Source: Clostridia bacterium (GTDB taxonomy: Bacteria; Bacillota_A; Clostridia; Oscillospirales; Acutalibacteraceae). Taken from it: 20,217 nucleotides of DNA. How positions within the stretch are numbered: position 1 is the first letter of the stretch; every line of letters starts with the position of its first letter. The translations under genes and the position numbers were made by a program. Positions 14,819-20,217 of the stretch are shown in pieces. The notes below the pieces were generated by a model. It made no database searches. It was given only the letters and a program-made list of their open reading frames with translations, and had not been told where the DNA came from. The stretch lies in contig JAFYOA010000154.1 in NCBI GenBank assembly GCA_017547865.1, positions 1 to 20,217 of the forward strand, read 5' to 3'.

Positions 14819-14825
14819 AAAAATA

Positions 14826-14859
14826 GCCTGCACTTTTTGTGGTGCAGGCATCTTTTTTT
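14826..14859. terminator. Bidirectional intrinsic terminator at the end of the lyase operon
   Basis: A perfect 8-base stem (14826-14833 with 14842-14849) has a T tract after it and a run of A residues before it. It lies between the convergent RCC1-lipoprotein gene and the Gfo/Idh/MocA gene and can serve both. Confidence 0.9.
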
Positions 14860-14861
14860 AT

Positions 14862-15914
14862 TTATCTGTTTTCGTCAAAAGCGACGCGGGCGCCGGTTTC
14901 GGCAGATTCAAAGGCGGCTTCCATCACCTTCATCACGCGGCGAACTTCGCAGTGCTTGATGGCCTGCTCGGCGGTGCCGTCGATGGCGGCGCAGAAGTTG
15001 CGGTAGAAGTCATGCACATCGGAAACAGGACGTTCCACTTCCCAGGTTTCCATGGTCACGCTGTCGCGGGGGGCCATGGTCTTGGTGATGCCGGCAGCGG
15101 TCTGTACGGGCAGCACGTCGCTTTCGTGCCAGGCCAGGCAGTGAGCCACCTGGGCCTTTTCACGCCAGTCGGTAATCAGGGCGGAGCCGTTTTCGGCCTG
15201 CATATAGAAGCGGGGCAGAGCGATGAAGTTGTAGGTGCCCACTTCCACATAGGCGGTTTTGCCGGTGGCAAAGTTGATGGTCAGCTTAAAGCCATCGTCC
15301 ACTTCTTTGTTGGTGATGTGGGTGGTGGTGCAGTATACGTTATCAATGGGGTCGGTGATCAGCTGCAGCATCTGGTCGATCAGATGCACGCCCCAGTCGA
15401 GGATCATGCCGCCGCCGTGTTCCTTTTCGCAGCGCCAGTCGCTGGGAATACCGCGGGAACCGTGGATGCGGGATTCTACGTTGATGGGAGCACCGATCTT
15501 GCCTTCGGTGATGATCTGCTTCATGGCCAGGAAGTCAACGTCCCAGCGGCGGTTCTGGTGTACGGTGAAGAGCTTGCCGGCAGCCTTGGCAGCAGCGAGC
15601 ATTTCATCCAGCACAGCCAGGGACATTTCCACGGGCTTTTCGCACACCACGTTTTTGCCGGCGGCCAGGGCAGCCAGAACAATGGGCAGGTGCGTGTCGT
15701 TGGGGGTGGCAACGGTAACAATTTCCACTGCCGGATCGGCCAGAACTTCTTCCAGAGAAGCATAGGCGTGGATGCCGCGGCTTTCGGCCAGGGCATTGCG
15801 CTCGGGTTTAATATCGTAAATACCGGCCAGGTTCAGCACGTCACTTTTCAGGGCGTGGTCGGCGTGCCAGCCGCCCTGTCCGCCATAACCAATAACAGCA
15901 ATGTTCTTTTTCAT
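14862..15914 (-). CDS. Gfo/Idh/MocA-family NAD(P)-dependent oxidoreductase
   Basis: A 350-residue soluble dehydrogenase of the glucose-fructose oxidoreductase/inositol dehydrogenase family. The N-terminal Rossmann fold begins KKNIAVIGYGGQGG (G9-x-G11-G12-x-G14). The family motif CEKPVEM has E92-K93-P94, whose lysine is catalytic, and the C-terminal domain carries GGGMILDWGVHLIDQ with D172 and H176, the usual DxxxH catalytic pair. Such enzymes oxidise or reduce hydroxyls on sugars, inositols or sugar acids; the exact substrate cannot be told. The start has an AAAGGA site and its own promoter lies 40-70 bases upstream. It lies 83 bases downstream of the AEC transporter gene on the same strand and may also be co-transcribed with it. 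Confidence 0.92.
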   Translation of the reverse strand: MKKNIAVIGYGGQGGWHADHALKSDVLNLAGIYDIKPERNALAESRGIHAYASLEEVLADPAVEIVTVATPNDTHLPIVLAALAAGKNVVCEKPVEMSLAVLDEMLAAAKAAGKLFTVHQNRRWDVDFLAMKQIITEGKIGAPINVESRIHGSRGIPSDWRCEKEHGGGMILDWGVHLIDQMLQLITDPIDNVYCTTTHITNKEVDDGFKLTINFATGKTAYVEVGTYNFIALPRFYMQAENGSALITDWREKAQVAHCLAWHESDVLPVQTAAGITKTMAPRDSVTMETWEVERPVSDVHDFYRNFCAAIDGTAEQAIKHCEVRRVMKVMEAAFESAETGARVAFDENR

Positions 15915-15954
15915 ATCAAAAATCCTTTCTTATTAGGAAAATATACCTACTGAA

Positions 15955-15983
15955 TTTATAACACAGGCGCTTGGCAGAGTCAA
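15955..15983 (-). promoter_or_regulatory. Predicted promoter of the Gfo/Idh/MocA gene
   Basis: On the minus strand, TTGACT (15978-15983), a 17-base spacer and TATAAA (15955-15960) lie in the gap between the AEC gene and the oxidoreductase gene. The AEC gene has no hairpin terminator here, so read-through is also possible. Confidence 0.7.
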
Positions 15984-15997
15984 GCTTTTTTGCGAAT

Positions 15998-16912
15998 TTA
16001 GTGCAGGAAAGTCAGCAGCAGGGTCATAATGGTAATGCTGATGGGAATGGAGAGAGAATTGATGGCTGCGGCCACGCTGCCGTCGGCGCCGGAGGCTTCC
16101 GTAAGCAGGGGGGCACTGCTGGCGCAGGGGGCCATCAGCACAACGCTGACCGACAGGCGGATATCCTGCGGCAGGGGCAGCAGGAAGTAAACGATCATAG
16201 ACATGGTGAAGCACATGGTGTAGCGCAGCACCAGCAGACGAACGATGATGGAGCGGCCCACTTTGGGCAGCTTCAGTTCAAACAGAATACCAATGCTTAG
16301 CATGGCCAAAAAGCCGTTGCCGCTGCCAATGGTGCCGGAAAGATCCAAAAATGCCTGGGGCAGCTGCACATTGCACAAAGAAAGGATGATGAGGGTCATG
16401 TAGGTGAGGAACACGGGGGAAGAGAAGATTTTCTTTACCAAAGGCACCAGCCGCACGCGGCCATCGCCGCCCATGCGGGCGTTGCCCACGGCAATGTTCA
16501 CGCCGTAGCACATCAGCGCCACAGAAATATCGAACATGCAGATGGCGGCAAAACCATCGGCAGAAACAAGGCCGTTGAGGAACGGCATGGAGAAGGTGGC
16601 AATGGCAAAGCCGTTTGTGCTGAAAGCGAAGATCGCCTGCTCGTTGGGGGTACGGCGAATGTTCAGCAGCTGGCCGGCCAGCAGAAGAGATGTATTGGCA
16701 AACAAACCAATGCCCAGACCCGCCAGCAGGTGGGGCGTGATGGAAACACCCTGAAAGCCGTTGATAATAGCGGCGGGCATGGTGAGATTCAGAATCACGC
16801 TGTTGAGAAATTTGGAATCGCTGCGGTGAAAAATACCCAGCTTTTTAAAGCTGTAGCCAATCAGCAGAATGGCTACGTAGATGAATGTTTTGATCAATAC
16901 TGCCTCGTTCAT
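15998..16912 (-). CDS. AEC (auxin efflux carrier) family transporter
   Basis: A 304-residue integral membrane protein with about 10 hydrophobic helices and the AEC/membrane-transport-protein pattern. An N-terminal helix leads into GYSFKKLGIF, then LNSVILNLTMPAAII at the family's first discontinuous helix region (around residue 40), and a matching second half ends with VVLMAPCASSAPLLTEASGAD...INSLSIPISI. Bacterial AEC proteins carry malate, malonate or other small organic acids, and bile-acid-related BART-superfamily folds share the architecture. The cargo here is unknown. The start has a GGAGG site 4-8 bases upstream of the ATG at 16912. It is followed by a Gfo/Idh/MocA oxidoreductase, so the cargo could be a sugar acid or its product. 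Confidence 0.88.
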   Translation of the reverse strand: MNEAVLIKTFIYVAILLIGYSFKKLGIFHRSDSKFLNSVILNLTMPAAIINGFQGVSITPHLLAGLGIGLFANTSLLLAGQLLNIRRTPNEQAIFAFSTNGFAIATFSMPFLNGLVSADGFAAICMFDISVALMCYGVNIAVGNARMGGDGRVRLVPLVKKIFSSPVFLTYMTLIILSLCNVQLPQAFLDLSGTIGSGNGFLAMLSIGILFELKLPKVGRSIIVRLLVLRYTMCFTMSMIVYFLLPLPQDIRLSVSVVLMAPCASSAPLLTEASGADGSVAAAINSLSIPISITIMTLLLTFLH

Positions 16913-16942
16913 AGTATCCTCCCACGGTGTAGTACTACTTTA

Positions 16943-16971
16943 AGTATACTTCGTTTTTGGGGGAATGTCCA
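16943..16971 (-). promoter_or_regulatory. Predicted promoter of the AEC transporter gene
   Basis: On the minus strand, TGGACA (16966-16971), a 17-base spacer and TATACT (16943-16948) lie about 30 bases upstream of the start codon. The -10 sits inside the 10-base palindrome AAGTATACTT (16942-16951). Confidence 0.7.
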
Positions 16972-17035
16972 CAGAAAGATTGAAGATTTGGCGGTTCTGC
17001 ATGAAAAGAAGGGCTGCGGTTTTCGGTTTTGGAGA

Positions 17036-17064
17036 TAGAAATTTTTGCTGCGCCGTGATATAAT
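17036..17064 (+). promoter_or_regulatory. Predicted extended -10 promoter of the HIT gene
   Basis: TATAAT (17059-17064) is preceded by TG one base away, an extended -10 form, with TAGAAA (17036-17041) at the 17-base -35 position. The HIT start codon is about 60 bases downstream. Confidence 0.65.
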
Positions 17065-17126
17065 AAATAAAAGTATGCGGCAACGCACGCAACGGAAGAT
17101 TTTTATAATAAGGAAGGTATTGTATT

Positions 17127-17552
17127 ATGATCGCAAAAGACTGCAACTGCGGCTATTGTATGCGCGGCGAACTGTTGGAACAGTTCGGTATCTACATTTG
17201 TGACCTCAGCGTTTCCACCCTCATTCTCTTCAAAGAGCAGAGCCATCCCGGCCGCTGCATCGTGGCTTACAAAGACCACGTGAGCGAGATCGTGAACATC
17301 AGCGACGAAGACCGCAACGCTTTCTTCGCCGACGTGGACCGTGCCGCCAAGGCCATCCACAAGGTGTTTGCTCCCAACAAGGTGAACTACGGCGCTTACG
17401 GCGATACCGGCTGCCACCTGCATATGCACCTGGTGCCCAAGTATAAGGATGAGTTCGAGTGGGGCGGCGTGTTTGCCATGAACCCCGGCCAGAAGTATCT
17501 CACCGACGAAGAATACGCCAAGATGATCGAAGACATCAAGGCTGCCCTGTAA
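17127..17552 (+). CDS. HIT-family nucleotide-binding hydrolase
   Basis: A 141-residue histidine-triad protein. The triad is exact: HLHMHLVPK, with H97, H99 and H101, where the middle one of the set attacks the alpha-phosphate of nucleotide substrates such as AMP-amides or dinucleoside polyphosphates. CxxC (C8, C11) near the N-terminus, with H51 in YKDHV, matches the structural zinc site of the Hint-type branch. The length is typical. The ribosome binding site is AAGGAAGG. Codon use is strongly biased, suggesting good expression. It has its own promoter and terminator, so it is monocistronic. Confidence 0.93.
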   Translation: MIAKDCNCGYCMRGELLEQFGIYICDLSVSTLILFKEQSHPGRCIVAYKDHVSEIVNISDEDRNAFFADVDRAAKAIHKVFAPNKVNYGAYGDTGCHLHMHLVPKYKDEFEWGGVFAMNPGQKYLTDEEYAKMIEDIKAAL

Positions 17553-17565
17553 TTTGGTTTTTGTG

Positions 17566-17596
17566 CCGCACCCTGCCAAAACGGGGTGCGGTTTTT
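17566..17596 (+). terminator. Intrinsic terminator after the HIT gene
   Basis: A perfect 8-base GC-rich stem (17566-17573 with 17584-17591) with a 10-base loop is followed by TTTTT, 13 bases after the stop codon. Confidence 0.92.
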
Positions 17597-17634
17597 CCTT
17601 AAAAAGTTGTGTTGAAAAGAAAGGAGCCTGCCGT

Positions 17635-18258
17635 ATGAAAATTACCTGGCTGGGCCACGCCTGTTTTAAAATTGAAAGCGAAGGCTATTCCGTTGTGATC
17701 GATCCCTTTGATCCGGAAATGCTGCCCTGGCTGCCGGCGGTGAACACCACCGCCGACCGTGTGCTGTGTTCCCATGGGCACGGCGACCACAACTACACCG
17801 CCGCCGTGGAAGTAAAAGCCAGCGGTGCCGCACCTCTGCGGGTGGAAGAGATCGCCACCTGGCACGACGATGAAAACGGCACCCTGCGCGGCCCCAACAC
17901 CATGTTTATTCTGGAGGGCGAAGGCCTGCGTGTTGCCCATGTGGGCGACCTGGGCTGCATGCCCAACGTCGAACAGCTGGAAAAGCTGAAAAATCTCGAT
18001 GTGCTGTGCATTCCCGTGGGCGGCTACTACACCATCAACGCCGAAATGGCCAAGCAGATCGTCTCTGCCGTGGAACCGCGCGTCGTCATTCCCATGCACT
18101 ATAAGGGCAAGGGATTCGGCTTCCCGGTGCTGGGCAGCGTGGAGCAGTTCACCAACCGCTTCTGCAGCAGCACCGTGCAGTGGTATAACACCAACGAAAT
18201 TGAAGTGACCGCCGACACATCCTACCAGGTGGCTGTGCTGACCTGCCCGTTGAAGTGA
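17635..18258 (+). CDS. Metallo-beta-lactamase-fold hydrolase (UlaG-like)
   Basis: A 207-residue MBL-fold protein starting MKITWLGHACFKIE, as in the UlaG/YtnP-type 'Zn-dependent hydrolases of the beta-lactamase fold'. The metal motif is SHGHGDHN (H47, H49, D51, H52). Further ligands are H102 and D105 in VAHVGDLG and H155 in VIPMHYK. Members include L-ascorbate-6-phosphate lactonase, but many have no known substrate. The ATG at 17635 has a strong AAAGGAG site; the frame is open earlier but runs back through the HIT terminator, so that extension is unlikely. Its stop overlaps the start of the next gene as TGATG, so translation is coupled. Confidence 0.9.
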   Translation: MKITWLGHACFKIESEGYSVVIDPFDPEMLPWLPAVNTTADRVLCSHGHGDHNYTAAVEVKASGAAPLRVEEIATWHDDENGTLRGPNTMFILEGEGLRVAHVGDLGCMPNVEQLEKLKNLDVLCIPVGGYYTINAEMAKQIVSAVEPRVVIPMHYKGKGFGFPVLGSVEQFTNRFCSSTVQWYNTNEIEVTADTSYQVAVLTCPLK

Positions 18259-18968
18259 TGCCCATGCAATACGAAGCGATTTTGTTTGATGTGGGCGATA
18301 CCCTCATCGAATACGAACCGGACTTGGGCAGCTATTATTTGCAGCGCCTACGTAAAATCTGCCCGCAGCTACTGGAAGATTCTCTGCGGACAGAACTTTT
18401 TGCCGCTGTGAAAAACGCAGAGTACGCGCAGTTGATGAAAGAATACCTTGGCGCACCCCGTATGCCCGACGACGACTTTATGACCATGATGGATCGTGCG
18501 GCGGTGGAAGTGATTTTTCCGGGTGAAGCCGATGGTTGGTTGCCAAAACTACAGGAAACACCTGCCCCTCGCATGAAGAAAATGGTAAAAGCTGAGATCC
18601 GCGGTGTGCTGCGGCAACTTTCTGCCCGTGTACGCCTGGGTGTGGTCTCCAACTATACTTCCGACCTGTTGAAGTACCTGCAGGAAATGCAATTGGCGGA
18701 ATTTTTTGAAACTATTGTTATTTCCGAAACGGTTGGCGTGGAAAAACCCGACCCACACATTATGGAGATCGCTTTGAATGACATGGGACTTTCTCCCGAA
18801 AAATGTCTGTATGTAGGTGATCATCCTTTTGATGTGCTGTGTGCCCGCCGTGCCGGCATGGATTGCGCCTGGCTTGCCCCGCCGCAGGCAAACCTGCCGG
18901 ATGGCATCGGCTGCGAAGAAACCATGCGTATCGGTTCACTGACGGAATTGTTGGCGCTGGTTGGGTGA
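18258..18968 (+). CDS. HAD-superfamily hydrolase
   Basis: A 236-residue haloacid-dehalogenase-type phosphatase. Motif I is ILFDVGDT with nucleophile D11 and Gly in the usual Asp+2 position; the second acid is D14. Motif II is VVSNYTS, motif III is around EKPDP with the conserved lysine, and motif IV is YVGDHPFDV. A roughly 100-residue helical cap separates motif I from motif II (C1-type cap, with aromatic and acidic residues). The ATG at 18258 overlaps the preceding MBL stop by one base (TGATG); an ATG at 18264 is a possible alternative start. It probably dephosphorylates a small sugar or nucleotide phosphate. Confidence 0.9.
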   Translation: MPMQYEAILFDVGDTLIEYEPDLGSYYLQRLRKICPQLLEDSLRTELFAAVKNAEYAQLMKEYLGAPRMPDDDFMTMMDRAAVEVIFPGEADGWLPKLQETPAPRMKKMVKAEIRGVLRQLSARVRLGVVSNYTSDLLKYLQEMQLAEFFETIVISETVGVEKPDPHIMEIALNDMGLSPEKCLYVGDHPFDVLCARRAGMDCAWLAPPQANLPDGIGCEETMRIGSLTELLALVG

Positions 18969-19272
18969 ATCCGTGCATTCTACACTCTAACACACCCGGT
19001 AGGGGCGAACTGTGTTCGCCCGCCAAAATCAGCAGAATCTTCAAATTTTCAGCCTTTAAATTTTTTGCTCGCGTTCGGAACCCCTCCACGTGTGGGTTCC
19101 GAGGTGAGTTTGCTGCAAATTTATAGTTCCTATGGATCCTCCTGCCCTTTTTGGACAATAAGGAGTTCCGCGCTCTGCGGAGCACGGGTCAGGGCGTTGC
19201 CCCGACGTCCTATGAACCTTTGAAAAGGTTCAATCGAAGCTTTTACGTTATCTTAATTTTAGGAGAACATCT
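18969..19272. repeat. Gene-free block with a cluster of GC-rich hairpin repeats
   Basis: This 304-base gap holds no credible gene. It carries at least five hairpins: 19003-19021 (8-base stem, GGGCGAAC/GTTCGCCC, loop TGT), 19075-19102 (9-base stem, TCGGAACCC/GGGTTCCGA), 19167-19181 (TCCGC/GCGGA), 19188-19206 (GTC-a-GGGC/GCCC-c-GAC) and 19213-19232 (TGAACCTT/AAGGTTCA). None is followed by a T run, so they are not standard terminators. They resemble the palindromic intergenic repeats common in Clostridia. No clear promoter for the following gene was found. Confidence 0.65.
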
Positions 19273-20208
19273 ATGTTAACACCCGATTTTCAGCCCCAGC
19301 GCCGCACGGAGCTTTACTCTCTGCTGGGCATTCTCCCCGCCCGTGATCTTCCCGTAACCTGCCGCACCGTGGCTGTGGAAGAGCACGAAGATTTTATTCT
19401 GGAGCGCCTTGTACTTGATGTTTGCAGCGGCACGCCGGAAAACCCCCGCGGCGAAGTGATCCCCGCGCTCTTTTCCCACCCAAAAACCGAAGGCCCCTAC
19501 CCGGCGGTGCTGTTCTGCCATTCCCACGGCGGCCAGTATTACAAGGGCAAAGACGAGCTCCTCACGCCGTCTCCCTATATGTACCCGGTGAACTACGCCA
19601 CCGCCCTTGCCAAACAGGGTATTGCCGCCCTTGCCATTGATCACTGGTGCTTTGGCGAGCGCAGCGGCCGCACCGAGCTTTCCACCTTCAAATCCATGCT
19701 GTGGCACGGCGAAGTGATGTGGGGCCGCATGGTGTACGACAGCCTGAAAGCCATGGATTATCTCCTTTCCCGCCCGGATGTGGATTCTGCCCGTGTGGGT
19801 GCTCTGGGTATGTCCATGGGCAGCACCATGGCCTGGTGGGTGGCCGCCCTGGATGACCGTGCCAAGCTGTGCGTGGACATCTGCTGCCTGACGGACTATG
19901 CGGAAATTGAAAAGGAAGACGGGCTGGACCGCCACGGCATCTATTATTATGTGCCGGGCCTGTGCCTGCACTTTACCAGCGCACAGATCAATTCTCTGAT
20001 CGCGCCCCGTCCGCATTTAGCCACCGTTGGCAAGTACGATGCCCTGACCCCCATGGCTGGTGTGGACCGTATAGAAGCGGAACTGATGGCCGTGTACGAA
20101 GAACTGGGCGCCAAAGAGAACATCTCCGTTCTGCGCTACCCGGCCGGGCACCTGGAAAGCGCCGCCATGCGCGCGGATATCCTGGCGTTTTTGGAAAAGC
20201 ATCTGTAA
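19273..20208 (+). CDS. Alpha/beta-hydrolase (dienelactone hydrolase / acetyl-esterase-like)
   Basis: A 311-residue alpha/beta-hydrolase without a signal peptide. The nucleophile elbow is GMSMGS (S181). The oxyanion-hole region is CHSHGGQ (82-88), and the acid and base are D256 in GKYDALTP and H293 in PAGHLES. The segment AIDHWCFGERSGRTE (121-135) is typical of the dienelactone-hydrolase / acetyl-xylan-esterase-like group that processes polysaccharide-derived esters. The ribosome binding site is TTTTAGGAG. It follows the hairpin-rich gap and ends 9 bases before the window edge, so its downstream partners are not visible. The exact ester is unknown. Confidence 0.9.
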   Translation: MLTPDFQPQRRTELYSLLGILPARDLPVTCRTVAVEEHEDFILERLVLDVCSGTPENPRGEVIPALFSHPKTEGPYPAVLFCHSHGGQYYKGKDELLTPSPYMYPVNYATALAKQGIAALAIDHWCFGERSGRTELSTFKSMLWHGEVMWGRMVYDSLKAMDYLLSRPDVDSARVGALGMSMGSTMAWWVAALDDRAKLCVDICCLTDYAEIEKEDGLDRHGIYYYVPGLCLHFTSAQINSLIAPRPHLATVGKYDALTPMAGVDRIEAELMAVYEELGAKENISVLRYPAGHLESAAMRADILAFLEKHL

Positions 20209-20217
20209 GAAAAGCAA

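Noticed and set aside
17554..17634. A longer start for the MBL-fold hydrolase
   Set aside because: The extension is the translated HIT terminator, whereas the ATG at 17635 has a strong AAAGGAG site and gives the typical family N-terminus.
19003..19021. Hairpin after the HAD gene as its transcription terminator
   Set aside because: There is no T tract after the stem, so it was grouped with the intergenic repeats instead.

Overview
The window looks like chromosomal DNA from a gut-type member of the Clostridia. The evidence is a moderately high GC content, strong AGGAGG-like ribosome binding sites, sigma-A type promoters with 17-base spacers, a GPH sugar symporter, an AEC carrier, and GC-rich intergenic hairpin repeats. 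An Oscillospiraceae/Ruminococcaceae relative (Faecalibacterium/Subdoligranulum-like) is my best guess. That is an impression from protein style, not a search result. I saw no tRNA, rRNA, CRISPR array, transposase or phage gene.

Layout. (1) Positions 1-574: the 3' end of trpB, closed by a bidirectional terminator. (2) Positions 590-4328: a divergent unit with an AraC-type regulator and a nucleoside-hydrolase-family enzyme on the minus strand and a MelB-like GPH symporter on the plus strand. The shared intergenic region carries a 17-base direct repeat with a 21-base period that looks like an AraC-family operator. (3) Positions 4359-4885: a small TM2-domain protein and two terminators. (4) Positions 4972-7048: an asparagine-synthetase-like enzyme that lacks the first part of the glutaminase domain, divergent from a small XRE regulator. 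(5) Positions 7057-7778: a single gene for a beta-sandwich (concanavalin/DUF1080-like) protein with its own near-consensus promoter and terminator. (6) Positions 7793-14859: a five-gene operon with two tandem heparinase II/III-like paralogues, a PHP-domain hydrolase, an alkaline-phosphatase-superfamily enzyme and a lipoprotein with seven RCC1-like repeats. (7) Positions 14862-16971, minus strand: an AEC transporter and a Gfo/Idh/MocA oxidoreductase. (8) Positions 17036-18968, plus strand: a HIT protein, then a translationally coupled MBL-fold hydrolase/HAD hydrolase pair. (9) Positions 18969-19272: a gene-free block of hairpins. (10) Positions 19273-20208: an alpha/beta hydrolase.

How the genes may work together. 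The heparinase-like pair, PHP enzyme, phosphatase-like enzyme and beta-sandwich protein have no signal peptides. They look like a cytoplasmic pathway that eliminates across a uronic-acid-type linkage in an imported oligosaccharide and removes phosphate (or a phosphodiester) from it. The GPH symporter is a candidate importer, although its closest regulatory tie is to the nucleoside-hydrolase-like gene. The Gfo/Idh/MocA enzyme and the esterase-like alpha/beta hydrolase fit a general carbohydrate-processing island. The substrate cannot be read from the sequence. The most notable points are the duplicated, diverging lyase pair joined to two phosphoester enzymes, and the glutaminase-truncated asparagine-synthetase-like protein with its own strong promoter.
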